The notes: generated by a model from the sequence alone, not told the origin. DNA of 64,000 nucleotides from Flavobacteriaceae bacterium GSB9 (GCA_022749295.1 CP062007.1:2232001-2296000), one strand, 5' to 3'; shown: positions 1 to 8,762, numbered from the stretch's first letter. Program-made: numbers and translations.

Positions 1-1
1 G

Positions 2-1159
2 AAAGACTTTATGAAAAAAGTGAACAACTTAGATGCTGATGACGAGATTAAATTTAATTTAGAAAAACAAGCAAGAGAGGCTCTTTTAACCTCCGTTAAG
101 TCTGCATATGAAAAACTTATTTCTTTTACCAAAGAACAGAAGTCTAGGGCTAATAACGATCATGGAGTTTGGAAATTTCCTGATGGCGAAGCCTTCTATA
201 ACAATGCATTAAATAGAACAACAACAACAAATTTAACAGCAGATGAAATCCACAATATAGGGTTAGCAGAGGTCGATAGAATTCATGAAGAAATGAATGT
301 TATACGAGAGAAAGTTGGATTTAAAAGAAGCTTAAATGAGTTTTTTCAATTCATTAAAACAGACAAACAATTCTATTATACAGAAGACCAAAAAGGAAAA
401 GATGCTTATTTAAACAAAGCAACCAATCTAATTGATAGCATGAAAGCAAGATTGGATGAATTCTTTATCACTAAGCCCAAAGCTGATTTAATAGTGAAAG
501 CTGTTGAACCATTTAGAGAGAAATCGGCTGGAAAAGCTTTTTATTATCCACCTACAGAAGATGGTTCTAGACCAGGAATCTACTATGTTAACTTGTATGA
601 CATGAAATCTATGCCAACATACCAAATGGAAGCCTTGGCATACCACGAAGGAATTCCCGGACATCACATGCAAAATTCAATTCAACGAGAATTAGAAAAT
701 GTACCTATGTTTAGAAAATATGAGCAACAAACTGCTTATGAAGAAGGCTGGGGGTTATACTCAGAGTTTATCCCAAAAGAAATGGGATTTTATGCTGATC
801 CTTACTCTGATTTTGGTCGTTTGGCGATGGAATTATGGAGAGCGTGTAGGTTGGTTGTAGATACTGGAATTCATGCTAAGAAATGGACACGTGAAGACGG
901 AATAAAATATTATATGGATAATACTCCAAATCCTGAATTAGATATTATTAAAATGGTAGAAAGACATATTGTGATGCCAAGCCAAGCAACAGCTTATAAG
1001 ATTGGAATGATGAAAATCTTAGAATTTAGACATAAAGCTAAAGAAAAATTGGGCAAAAAATTTAATATTAGAGATTTTCATGAAGTCGTCCTTTCAAATG
1101 GAGCCATTCCTCTAAATGTTTTAGAAGACCTTGTAGATGAATATATTAACTCTTATTAA
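2..1159 (+). CDS. DUF885-family metallopeptidase-like protein, C-terminal part (5' end outside window)
   Basis: The frame is open from the first bases and DUF885 proteins are usually near 550-600 residues, so this is the C-terminal two thirds of a gene that begins upstream; the ATG at position 11 is probably internal. The visible part carries the family hallmark HEGIPGHH (about base 642), a zinc-binding HExxxxH-type motif, followed by AYEEGWGLYSE, which supplies the likely third ligand. DUF885 proteins are usually secreted or lipid-anchored and are predicted peptidases; the substrate is unknown. The end of the protein is intact. Family assignment is firm, the function is inferred. Confidence 0.85.
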   Translation, partial: KDFMKKVNNLDADDEIKFNLEKQAREALLTSVKSAYEKLISFTKEQKSRANNDHGVWKFPDGEAFYNNALNRTTTTNLTADEIHNIGLAEVDRIHEEMNVIREKVGFKRSLNEFFQFIKTDKQFYYTEDQKGKDAYLNKATNLIDSMKARLDEFFITKPKADLIVKAVEPFREKSAGKAFYYPPTEDGSRPGIYYVNLYDMKSMPTYQMEALAYHEGIPGHHMQNSIQRELENVPMFRKYEQQTAYEEGWGLYSEFIPKEMGFYADPYSDFGRLAMELWRACRLVVDTGIHAKKWTREDGIKYYMDNTPNPELDIIKMVERHIVMPSQATAYKIGMMKILEFRHKAKEKLGKKFNIRDFHEVVLSNGAIPLNVLEDLVDEYINSY

Positions 1160-1193
1160 TATTTCACCACCTATATGCTACCTAAAAAAAGAA

Positions 1194-1226
1194 AAATCCT
1201 CATAAACTCAACGTTTACAAGGATTT
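1194..1226 (-). terminator. Hairpin terminator of a probable lost tRNA gene
   Basis: Arms AAATCCT/AGGATTT with an inner TAAAC/GTTTA stem; read on the minus strand it is followed by a T-rich run. Its position relative to the tRNA-like fragment at 1249-1300 matches the terminator-then-tRNA layout of the intact neighbours at 1598-1703. Confidence 0.5.
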
Positions 1227-1248
1227 ATGATTTCAAATCGTGACCCCA

Positions 1249-1300
1249 CCTGGGCGGTCTCTTTATTAAATATAATTCTCTAACCAATAGGGAACAACCC
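1249..1300 (-). pseudogene. Probable tRNA remnant
   Basis: On the minus strand the end reads GCCCAGGTGGGGTCA, like the T-arm and acceptor 3' half of a tRNA, and the beginning contains ATTGGTTAGAG, like a D-arm. The middle (anticodon arm and part of the T-loop) is not recognisable and the distance is about ten bases too short. A minus-strand hairpin terminator lies just beyond. I infer a decayed third tRNA of the cluster; a chance resemblance is possible. Confidence 0.4.
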
Positions 1301-1500
1301 CTCTTATCAAACTTAGCCTTTCTAACTAAGAATAGTACATTTAATTTTTTTTGGGTACTTTTTTATGCTAAAAAACTTAGCAAGTTGATATTTTAATGCA
1401 AAATGCAATCAATGCATGCAATGCAGTTAAAACTGAAATAGTACAGAATAAAAAAAGACCCCCATATAGGCAAGCCTTTTTAATAAATTCCAAAAAACAG

Positions 1501-1572
1501 TGACTCCACCAGGACTCGAACCTGGATCTAAAGTTTAGGAAACTCTTGTTCTATCCCTTGAACTATGGAGCC
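1501..1572 (-). tRNA. tRNA-Arg (anticodon CCT)
   Basis: The minus strand folds as a 72-base cloverleaf: acceptor arms GGCTCCA and TGGAGTC, discriminator A, T-loop GGTTCGAGTCC. The anticodon loop TTCCTAA is closed by AGAGT/ACTTT and gives anticodon CCT. CCA is not encoded, as is common in Bacteroidota. It is 57 bases downstream of tRNA-Asn and likely shares its promoter. Confidence 0.93.
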
Positions 1573-1597
1573 TTCAAAAATTATTACTTCAAACAAA

Positions 1598-1625
1598 AAA
1601 GACCTTACATCTCTGTAAAGTCTTT
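1598..1625 (-). terminator. Hairpin 3' of tRNA-Asn
   Basis: AAAGAC/GTCTTT arms with an inner TTAC/GTAA stem and a T-rich minus-strand 3' flank, between tRNA-Asn and tRNA-Arg. It may act as a partial terminator or processing site within the tRNA transcript. Confidence 0.5.
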
Positions 1626-1629
1626 GTTG

Positions 1630-1703
1630 CTCCTCAGGCTGGGCTCGAACCAGCGACCCTCTGATTAACAGTCAGATGCTCTAACCAACTGAGCTACTGA
1701 GGA
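1630..1703 (-). tRNA. tRNA-Asn (anticodon GTT)
   Basis: A 74-base cloverleaf on the minus strand: acceptor TCCTCAG/CTGAGGA, D-arm AGCTCAGTTGGTTAGAGC, anticodon loop CTGTTAA giving GTT, T-loop GGTTCGAGCCC, discriminator G. A consensus promoter lies about 30 bases upstream. Confidence 0.95.
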
Positions 1704-1728
1704 AGGTTTTGTTTCGCTTTTGCGAGCG

Positions 1729-1758
1729 CAAATATATATATTATTTTAGTTCTTGCAA
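1729..1758 (-). promoter_or_regulatory. Promoter of the tRNA-Asn/tRNA-Arg cluster
   Basis: On the minus strand TTG, 19 bases, TATATTTG: an exact match to the Bacteroidota housekeeping promoter pattern, placing the start about 20 bases ahead of tRNA-Asn. Confidence 0.75.
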
Positions 1759-1776
1759 TACTTTTTCAAAAAAAAA

Positions 1777-3123
1777 TTAATTAAAAATAGCTTTATAAAT
1801 ATCATTGCCGTTTGCAAATAGTACCAAGGCTATTAAAATAAAGAAACCTACCATTTGAGCATATTCCATAAACTTGTCGCCTGGCTTTCTTCCAGAAACC
1901 ATTTCATACAATAAAAACATAACGTGGCCACCATCTAATGCCGGAATAGGCAAAAGATTCAATACGCCCAGCATGATAGACAAGAAGGCGGTGATACTCC
2001 AAAATGCCTGCCAGCTCCAAAAGCTCGGAAAGATGTCGTAAATAGCTTTAAAACCGCCTACGCCTTTGTAAGCACCCGTGCTTGGTGTAAAAATAGCGCC
2101 CAACTGGTCCCAATAAGATGCCATACGGTCTTTGGCCTTTTTCATCCCAACTGGAAAAGATTCAAAAAAACCATAATCTTTAATCTGATAATTGTAATAC
2201 CCCAAAGCCTCTAAGGTTTCTGGGGTTGATGCAGCAGCATATACAATGCCCAGTTTACCATCATCGCTTACCTTTAAGGGCAACGTAAGGTTTTGGTCAT
2301 TTCGTTTTACTGTTGCGGTTACTTCTTGGCCTTTTAAGTTCTCTAAAGCATCTTTAACTTGGTCGGCATATTTAGTTTTGTAATCATTTAAACCCAACAA
2401 AAGATCGCCCTTTTTTAAGCCACTGGCCTTGTTATAAGATGTATCTGGAACCTGCATAACAATAAAAGGCTGTCTAAGATTGATAAAGCCACGCTCTTTG
2501 GAATCCATTAATTGGGCTAAAAAATCTTCGGGCATTTCAACTGTAAGTTGCGAACCGTCTCTGTCAACAAGCACTTCTTTTCCGAATAAAACCTTTTCAG
2601 AAATTTGCGAATAGGTTTCTATTTTCTCACCGTCAACGGCCACAATTTTGTCTCCGGTTTGAAAACCTGCTTTGTTGGCCACTGTACTTTCAATGGCCAA
2701 TCCATCTTTTATATTTTCAACAGGCAGCACACTTTCTCCGTAGAAAAAACTCATACCTATGTAAATCAAAATAGCCAGTAAAAAATTAACGGTTACACCG
2801 CCAAGCATGATTATTAGCCTTTGCCATGCCGGTTTTGAGCGGAACTCCCAAGGCTGTGGTTCTTGCGACATCTGCTCGGTATCCATACTTTCATCAATCA
2901 TCCCAGAAATTTTCACATAACCTCCTAGGGGCAACCATCCAATACCGTAAACGGTTTCGCCAATTTTCTTTTTAAATAATGAAAACTTGACATCAAAAAA
3001 TAGATAAAATTTTTCAACTCTGGTTTTAAAAGCTTTTGCCGGAATAAAATGACCTAATTCGTGCAATACAATAAGCAGCGAAAGGCTCAACAAAAACTGG
3101 GATATTTTTATAACAAACTCCAT
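1777..3123 (-). CDS. rseP: RIP metalloprotease RseP (site-2 protease family)
   Basis: An inner-membrane zinc protease that cuts transmembrane segments, typically of anti-sigma factors, during envelope-stress signalling. The zinc motif HELGH sits at residues 21-25 in the first membrane helix, and the second active-site motif is near the C-terminus in LPIPALDGGH. Between them are one or two PDZ regions (about residues 115-300), followed by C-terminal membrane helices. The length of 448 residues is normal for the Bacteroidota form. The gene ends about 75 bases from the tRNA-cluster promoter and starts 78 bases after the minus-strand M1 peptidase gene. Which anti-sigma factor it cuts cannot be told from the window. 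Confidence 0.95.
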   Translation of the reverse strand: MEFVIKISQFLLSLSLLIVLHELGHFIPAKAFKTRVEKFYLFFDVKFSLFKKKIGETVYGIGWLPLGGYVKISGMIDESMDTEQMSQEPQPWEFRSKPAWQRLIIMLGGVTVNFLLAILIYIGMSFFYGESVLPVENIKDGLAIESTVANKAGFQTGDKIVAVDGEKIETYSQISEKVLFGKEVLVDRDGSQLTVEMPEDFLAQLMDSKERGFINLRQPFIVMQVPDTSYNKASGLKKGDLLLGLNDYKTKYADQVKDALENLKGQEVTATVKRNDQNLTLPLKVSDDGKLGIVYAAASTPETLEALGYYNYQIKDYGFFESFPVGMKKAKDRMASYWDQLGAIFTPSTGAYKGVGGFKAIYDIFPSFWSWQAFWSITAFLSIMLGVLNLLPIPALDGGHVMFLLYEMVSGRKPGDKFMEYAQMVGFFILIALVLFANGNDIYKAIFN

Positions 3124-3201
3124 AAATGGTCTTTCAATTTTTTAATAATCGCACAAAAGTAAGGTTTTAAACCAACTTTATAAAAGACAATGGAGAATGC
3201 T

Positions 3202-5136
3202 TTAGTTTTTTAACACCGATTTAGTAATCAGACCTCTATTTGTTTGAAGTTTAACAAAAAATAAGCCAGACGGCATGGTAACCGTACTTATATCCTCCCA
3301 ACCTTTTGCGTGGTATAAACGCTGACCTAATGTATTATAAATTGTAAACCCTAGAATCTGAGTTTGATTAGGATTTACAAGGGTAAGAGTTTCATTTTCT
3401 GAATTGACATATAACGATAGAGCTTCTGTAGGCAAAACACTATGCGTGGAAAGCGTTACAATATTATTCTTTGAAATTAAATCGGCTTCAGGGTCAAATT
3501 CAACAGATGCCACATTAAATGTTACCGATTCTAAAAAATTCTGATTGTTGGTTGTATTATTCAAAGTCATATCCATTGTCTCACCCAATGTACCACGAAC
3601 ACGCAATGTAATTGGTGCTTCAAAAAAACTTACCGATGGATGGCTTTGCGTCTGCGATATATTAATTTGCAATTGACTGGACTGAGGTTGGCTCCATTGA
3701 ACATCATAAATAGGGTAACCTTCATTATAAATCCAATCATCGAAAAATTCGGTTAAGTCTTCTGAAGAAGCTGATTCCATTGTGCTAATAAAATCTGTTG
3801 TATTAGCATATCCAAAGGCATGGTTGGTATTAGTCAAGAAATTTTTCAAGCCCGTAAAAAAGTTGGCATCTCCAATTTTCTTACGCAACATATGCAATAC
3901 CATGGCCGCCTTACGGTAACTAAGTCTTGAATCAAAAATACGGTATACATTTGTTGTATCACTATCCTTTAAATAAACCGAACCACCACTGGAGGATGTT
4001 GCAGAAGCCGTATACTGTGTTTTCCAATCGGTAAAAGCGGCATTCCCATCTAAATGTTCAACTGTAAGCCCAGATAAATAAGTAGCAAAACCTTCGTTTA
4101 GCCATATATCTTTCCATGAAGCACACGTTACTTTGTTTCCAAACCAATGATGCGCTAGTTCGTGTGCTATCAAGCTTCTATCGAAACTTCCCATGAACGA
4201 CACCGTGGTATGTTCCATACCGCCTCCCCATCCAAACTGGGCATGCCCATATTTTTCAGTAGCAAAAGGATAGGGTTCAAATAAACTTGAAAACAAGTTC
4301 ATAACATCTACGGTAACAGGCGTTTTGGTCTGAGCAGAAGTCAAGTCTTCTGGATATACATAGTTTACTATATCAAATGGATTATCATCATTTTGCACAG
4401 TATGCGTATAAACCGCATAATTGGTAACAGCCATAGCTATAAGATATGCAGGAATAGGGTAACGATGTTTAAAATGGGTGGTTTTATCTGTCCCTTGATA
4501 AACTTGGCTCTGCTCTAAACCATTGGCTACGGCTATGTACTCTTCTCCTGAGGGGTCTAATTTTGGCGTAGTAATAAAAATGTCTACGGAGTCTATTTTA
4601 TCGTTAAGGTCTTGTTTACAGGGCCACCAGCCTTTTGCCCCATAGGGTTCAGAGAGCGTCCAAATTGCAGGATGCCCATCATGTTCGCTCTGAGCATAAG
4701 AGTCGAGGTTCGACGCTACTGGATTTCCTGAGTAAGTAACTGCCAGTGAATCCAGCGCGCCTGCACTTTGTACAGCTTGCAAATCGATAACAAGCTCGTC
4801 ATTACTGTTTTGTGTAAAATTCAGAGCTGTACCTCGCTGTACAACTTCTGAAACTACCATATTTTCAGTAAGTTCAAAAACTACCTGGCTTAAATTGTTT
4901 TTTGCTTCAAAATAAGATGTAATAGTACCCGAAATAACAGCATAAGAAGGATCTATATTAAACGCAAGCCTATGATATTTTAAATCATAATTATCTACTA
5001 TTGCCGGCGCTTTGAATTGCATCCGCTTTAAAGCAGATTTCATTTCTGCTTCATATAAGGGCTTCAGAGAACTTCCATCCTGGGCATAAATTGTACAGCC
5101 AATAATCAAAACAATAAACAACATTAAATTTCTCAT
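3202..5136 (-). CDS. Secreted M1-family aminopeptidase with type IX sorting tail
   Basis: A 644-residue protein with a signal peptide ending ...TIYAQ. The M1 catalytic zinc motif HELAHHWFGN is followed 18 residues later by the ligand Glu of NEGFATYL. The usual GAMEN substrate loop appears as GWGGGMEHTT, consistent with aminopeptidase substrate binding. The last 75 or so residues (TIYNTLGQRLY, MPSGLFFVKL, ending TKSVLKN) look like a type A sorting domain of the type IX secretion system, so the enzyme is likely exported to the cell surface or medium to cut N-terminal residues from peptides. It lacks the large C-terminal domain of cytosolic M1 enzymes. Catalytic residues are complete. Confidence 0.92.
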   Translation of the reverse strand: MRNLMLFIVLIIGCTIYAQDGSSLKPLYEAEMKSALKRMQFKAPAIVDNYDLKYHRLAFNIDPSYAVISGTITSYFEAKNNLSQVVFELTENMVVSEVVQRGTALNFTQNSNDELVIDLQAVQSAGALDSLAVTYSGNPVASNLDSYAQSEHDGHPAIWTLSEPYGAKGWWPCKQDLNDKIDSVDIFITTPKLDPSGEEYIAVANGLEQSQVYQGTDKTTHFKHRYPIPAYLIAMAVTNYAVYTHTVQNDDNPFDIVNYVYPEDLTSAQTKTPVTVDVMNLFSSLFEPYPFATEKYGHAQFGWGGGMEHTTVSFMGSFDRSLIAHELAHHWFGNKVTCASWKDIWLNEGFATYLSGLTVEHLDGNAAFTDWKTQYTASATSSSGGSVYLKDSDTTNVYRIFDSRLSYRKAAMVLHMLRKKIGDANFFTGLKNFLTNTNHAFGYANTTDFISTMESASSEDLTEFFDDWIYNEGYPIYDVQWSQPQSSQLQINISQTQSHPSVSFFEAPITLRVRGTLGETMDMTLNNTTNNQNFLESVTFNVASVEFDPEADLISKNNIVTLSTHSVLPTEALSLYVNSENETLTLVNPNQTQILGFTIYNTLGQRLYHAKGWEDISTVTMPSGLFFVKLQTNRGLITKSVLKN

Positions 5137-5218
5137 CTAGAGCCTTTTAAAAAATTTAGGTTTGGAAAATACTACATTTTAATCAAACTCATTGTATTTT
5201 TGCTAAAATTTGAACATT

Positions 5219-5887
5219 ATGCTATCTTTTTTTAAGGAGTACAAGCGCTTTGCTATTGTTTTCTCGGGCATTTCAATAATCATTATTTTATTGATTTACA
5301 ACACCTTAAACACCTACAAGCCTTTACCCATATACCAACCAACCATGGTGAGTACCGAACTTGTTGACAGCACTCTACAGTACAAAAAAAAATATCATAA
5401 AATCGCCGATTTTTCACTTACCAACCAAAACGGAAAAACCATTACCCAAGACGATTACAAAAACAAGATTTATGTGGCCGATTTCTTTTTTACTACCTGC
5501 CCAACCATTTGCCCGATTATGACCGACCATATGGCAGATATTCAAAAAGAAATTTTAAATGATGATGACGTTATGTTGCTCTCCCATTCAGTAACTCCAA
5601 AAATTGACAGCGTGGCACAACTAAAACGTTATGCCATCGAAAAAGGTGTGAATGATGAAAAATGGAATTTAGTAACTGGCGATAAAAAACAAATTTACGA
5701 TTTGGCCAGAAAAAGTTATTTAGCCGTAAAAGATAATCCGTTTGAAGGCCCTTACGACATGATCCATACCGAAAACTTTATGCTCATTGATAAAAAAAGG
5801 CAAATAAGAGGGTTTTACGACGGCACTGATGCTGAGGACATTGAGCGATTGCTTAATGATATTTCCATTTTGAAAGAAGAATACTAA
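5219..5887 (+). CDS. SCO1/SenC-family thioredoxin-like copper protein
   Basis: Sco proteins deliver copper to the CuA centre of cytochrome c oxidase, or act as thiol reductants, outside the inner membrane. The CxxxC metal motif appears as TTCPTICP and the conserved distal His is probably in LSHSVTP. One N-terminal membrane anchor is present (IVFSGISIIIILLIY). An in-frame TTG at 5210 is possible, but the ATG at 5219 gives a normal protein of 222 residues. The gene stands alone and ends at a strong terminator. No oxidase genes are nearby, so the partner is inferred from the family. Confidence 0.9.
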   Translation: MLSFFKEYKRFAIVFSGISIIIILLIYNTLNTYKPLPIYQPTMVSTELVDSTLQYKKKYHKIADFSLTNQNGKTITQDDYKNKIYVADFFFTTCPTICPIMTDHMADIQKEILNDDDVMLLSHSVTPKIDSVAQLKRYAIEKGVNDEKWNLVTGDKKQIYDLARKSYLAVKDNPFEGPYDMIHTENFMLIDKKRQIRGFYDGTDAEDIERLLNDISILKEEY

Positions 5888-5904
5888 AACTAATTATAGT
5901 ATAT

Positions 5905-5935
5905 AAAAAAAGCGCTTTTTTAAAGCGCTTTTTTT
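5905..5935 (+). terminator. Strong intrinsic terminator after the Sco gene
   Basis: A perfect 14-base-pair stem with GCGC in the middle, a TTT loop and an A-tract/T-tract on the two sides. It can stop transcription in both directions, separating the Sco gene from the convergent small gene at 5953-6060. Confidence 0.85.
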
Positions 5936-5952
5936 TGTGATTTAATGTTTAA

Positions 5953-6060
5953 TTATTTGTAACGTCTTTTATTGTTCCAAACTAATGAACTTGCGCTACT
6001 GAATTGTTTTGTTTTTACACCAACTTTACTTTCTGTTGCTATACTGTTACTTGTTTTCAT
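5953..6060 (-). CDS. Hypothetical 35-residue protein
   Basis: A short minus-strand frame, MKTSNSIATESKV... ending WNNKRRYK then TAA, with no recognised family. It is polar and Ser/Thr-rich, with a basic C-terminus and no membrane segment. It is supported by a good promoter (TATCTTTG, rc of 6174-6181), a leader of roughly 100 bases, and the bidirectional terminator at 5905-5935 directly after the stop. That makes a complete small transcription unit convergent with the Sco gene. The leader could instead carry a functional RNA. I cannot assign a role; the real-gene call rests on context. Confidence 0.5.
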   Translation of the reverse strand: MKTSNSIATESKVGVKTKQFSSASSLVWNNKRRYK

Positions 6061-6173
6061 ATTAAAAATTTTACGTTCTTTAAAAGTTAAAATGTAATTT
6101 GCCTTATTGATGTTATTTATCAATGGTTCTTTTAATTATTGTAGGCCATTACATTATGTAAATATTTACAATG

Positions 6174-6181
6174 CAAAGATA
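6174..6181 (-). promoter_or_regulatory. -7 element of the 35-residue gene
   Basis: TATCTTTG on the minus strand fits TANNTTTG. A TTG lies about 24 bases upstream (6206-6208), slightly wider than usual. The predicted start leaves a leader of about 105 bases. Confidence 0.5.
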
Positions 6182-6372
6182 AGGCTCTGTAAATCAGTGT
6201 AAAAACAACATAATTGGCATAATTATATGCTATATTAACTTAAAACCCGGCAAAAACAAGTTTTATGCAGAAAATAACATAGTTATGAGTAAGCTTTATT
6301 TGGAATTGTTACGCTTTTCTTTACTTTTCCTAAAAAATAAGCCAGAACTTTTATACTTCTAAACTTTTACAT

Positions 6373-6380
6373 TACTTTTG
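6373..6380 (+). promoter_or_regulatory. -7 element of feoAB
   Basis: TACTTTTG fits TANNTTTG, 27 bases ahead of the feoA start. The half-palindrome at 6385-6401 lies just downstream, around the predicted start of transcription. Confidence 0.5.
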
Positions 6381-6384
6381 CTTC

Positions 6385-6401
6385 TTTAAAATCAATCTAA
6401 A
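6385..6401 (+). promoter_or_regulatory. Possible DtxR-type operator ahead of feoAB
   Basis: TTTAAAATCAATCTAAA has the same outer arms (TTTA...AATCTAAA) as the perfect palindrome at 9624-9639 next to the DtxR-family gene, with a degenerate left arm and one extra base. It sits where a repressor could block transcription. Tentative. Confidence 0.35.
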
Positions 6402-6406
6402 TAAGC

Positions 6407-6643
6407 TTGCAAGACACATTAGCACATTTAAAACGTGGCGAAATAGCGGTTATAAAAGATGTTTCGTCAATACACATTCCTTTAAAATTATTGGAAATGG
6501 GATGCTTGCCCGGTAATACCGTAGAGCTTGTTCAAGTGGCACCTTTTCAAGACCCTATGTACCTAAATATTAATGGGTCTCATTTAGCAATAAGGAAAGA
6601 AACTGCCTCTCACATCTTAATTGAAAGATTAAAAAATGGGTAA
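6407..6643 (+). CDS. feoA: Ferrous iron transport protein A (FeoA)
   Basis: A 78-residue SH3-like cytosolic protein that works with FeoB in Fe(II) uptake. It matches the family in length and pattern (LKRGEIAVIKD, LLEMGCLPGNTVELVQ, NINGSHLAIRKE). The start is TTG; the next Met is inside the fold, so TTG is the only start that gives a complete domain. It overlaps feoB by 8 bases, which suggests translational coupling. A possible DtxR-type site lies in its promoter. Confidence 0.92.
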   Translation: MQDTLAHLKRGEIAVIKDVSSIHIPLKLLEMGCLPGNTVELVQVAPFQDPMYLNINGSHLAIRKETASHILIERLKNG

Positions 6644-8735
6644 ACAAATAAATGTTGCACTTATTGGCAATCCCAACACAGGAAAAACATCAGTTTTTAA
6701 TGCCCTAACCGGCTTAAACCAAAAAGTAGGCAATTACCCAGGCATAACTGTTGAGAAAAAAGAAGGTATCTGCAAGTTATCGCGTGGCGTAAAAGCCCAT
6801 ATAATAGATTTACCCGGAACTTACAGTCTAAACGCATCTTCTTTAGATGAAAACGTAGTTATTGAATTATTACTCAATAAAAACGACAAAGATTTCCCCG
6901 ATGTCGCCGTTGTAGTGAGCGATGTTGAGAACTTAAAACGAAACCTATTGCTGTTTACCCAAATTAAAGATTTGGAAATCCCCACGATTTTGGTTATCAA
7001 TATGGCCGACCGCATGGCATACAAAGGCATTTCGTTAGACATTGAATACTTAGAAAAACAACTGAATACCAAAATTGCTCTTGTAAGTACGCGAAAAAAG
7101 GAAGGCATTGACCTCCTTAAATCCCTAATAGAAAACTACAAAAACGTGTCTTCCGAACCGTGCTTAAACGCTTCAGAAATAGACAAAGATTATTTTGATG
7201 GCCTGAGAAAAGCATTTCCAAATCAATTGCTCTACAAACTATGGTTGGTTATTACACAAGATGTAAACTTTGGAAAAACAGATAGAAACGAAATTGAAGC
7301 TGTAGCCGATTTTAAAACAAAGAATGAAGCCGACCTTAAACGTTTACAACAAAAAGAAACCATAAAGCGCTACCAATTTATAAACAACGTTCTTAAAAAA
7401 GGGCAAACAATTGATATATCGCAAGCCAAAGATTTACGCACCAAATTCGACAGAATTTTAACCCATAAAGTCTGGGGCTACATAATTTTCTTTGTTATTT
7501 TATTGCTCATTTTCCAAGCTATTTACGATTGGTCTAGCATACCCATGGATTTTATAGACGAAACTTTTGCATCACTTAGCGAATGGTTAAAAACACAGCT
7601 TCCGCAAGGGGCTTTCACCAATCTTTTAGCAGAAGGCGTTATACCTGGACTCGGCGGCATCGTTATTTTTATTCCTCAAATAGCCTTTTTATTCTTATTC
7701 ATTTCTGTTTTAGAAGAAAGCGGATACATGAGCCGCGTGGTATTTTTAATGGATCGCGTTATGAGACGTTTCGGATTAAGTGGAAAAAGTGTCGTGCCTT
7801 TAATTTCTGGCACCGCCTGTGCTATTCCAGCAGTTATGGCCACTAGAAATATTGAAAGTTGGAAAGAACGCTTGATTACTATTTTGGTTACTCCATTTAC
7901 CACATGTTCTGCAAGACTACCAGTCTATTTAATTATTATTTCTTTGGTAATTCCTGAGGGTCGATTTTTTGGGTTAGGCTACCAAGCTTTAACCTTAATG
8001 CTCTTATACCTTTTGGGTTTTGGTGCCGCAGTCGGTTCGGCATACATTCTAAACAAAGTTTTAAAAATTAGAAGTAAAACATTTTTTGTTGTTGAAATGC
8101 CAAACTACAAACTACCACTTTTTAAAAATGTAGCGCTTACGGTCATTGAAAAAACCAAGTCTTTTGTTTTTGGCGCCGGAAAAATTATTTTGGCCATTTC
8201 AATCATATTATGGTTTTTGGCATCTTATGGCCCCGGAGACAATTTTAACAACGCCGAAGAAATTGTAACAGAAAAATATGCTTCACAAAATATATCTAAA
8301 GAAGACTTACAACAACACATCGCTTCTTTTAAACTAGAGCATTCGTTTATAGGCATTACCGGTCAAGCCATAGAGCCAGCTATAAGGCCTTTGGGCTACG
8401 ATTGGAAAATTGGTATTGCCATAGTAAGCAGTTTTGCTGCCCGAGAAGTATTTGTTGGTACTTTGGCCACCATTTACAGCGTTGGGAGCGATGATGAAGC
8501 CACCATTAAAAACCGTATGGCTGCCGAAGTAAACCCCATTTTGGGAGGTCCTTTATTTAACTTTGCGTCAGGTATTTCATTGTTACTTTTCTATGCCTTT
8601 GCCATGCAATGTATGAGTACATTGGCCATTGTAAAGCGAGAAACAAACTCATGGAAATGGCCAACCTTACAACTTGTGGTCATGACCGGAATCGCCTATG
8701 CGGCAGCATTAATTGCTTTTCAAATTTTGAAATGA
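6636..8735 (+). CDS. feoB: Ferrous iron transporter FeoB
   Basis: The inner-membrane Fe(II) importer with an N-terminal G-domain. GTPase motifs are present: G1 GNPNTGKTS, G3 DLPGTYSL and G4 NMAD. The membrane part (from about residue 275) carries both gate regions, including GTACAIPAVMATR and FTTCSARLPVYLI with the conserved Cys, and a later AAREVFVGTLATIYS segment. At 699 residues it is typical for Bacteroidota. It is followed by the Cys-rich microprotein gene and then, convergent, the DtxR-type regulator, as expected for an iron-regulated locus. Confidence 0.96.
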   Translation: MGKQINVALIGNPNTGKTSVFNALTGLNQKVGNYPGITVEKKEGICKLSRGVKAHIIDLPGTYSLNASSLDENVVIELLLNKNDKDFPDVAVVVSDVENLKRNLLLFTQIKDLEIPTILVINMADRMAYKGISLDIEYLEKQLNTKIALVSTRKKEGIDLLKSLIENYKNVSSEPCLNASEIDKDYFDGLRKAFPNQLLYKLWLVITQDVNFGKTDRNEIEAVADFKTKNEADLKRLQQKETIKRYQFINNVLKKGQTIDISQAKDLRTKFDRILTHKVWGYIIFFVILLLIFQAIYDWSSIPMDFIDETFASLSEWLKTQLPQGAFTNLLAEGVIPGLGGIVIFIPQIAFLFLFISVLEESGYMSRVVFLMDRVMRRFGLSGKSVVPLISGTACAIPAVMATRNIESWKERLITILVTPFTTCSARLPVYLIIISLVIPEGRFFGLGYQALTLMLLYLLGFGAAVGSAYILNKVLKIRSKTFFVVEMPNYKLPLFKNVALTVIEKTKSFVFGAGKIILAISIILWFLASYGPGDNFNNAEEIVTEKYASQNISKEDLQQHIASFKLEHSFIGITGQAIEPAIRPLGYDWKIGIAIVSSFAAREVFVGTLATIYSVGSDDEATIKNRMAAEVNPILGGPLFNFASGISLLLFYAFAMQCMSTLAIVKRETNSWKWPTLQLVVMTGIAYAAALIAFQILK

Positions 8736-8762
8736 AACTAATTTAATTCCGACGAAAGAAAT

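Noticed and set aside
1395-1427. AATGCA-rich cluster as a CRISPR-like or satellite repeat
   Set aside because: Only about four short, unevenly spaced copies; too small for an array, and no cas genes exist in the window.
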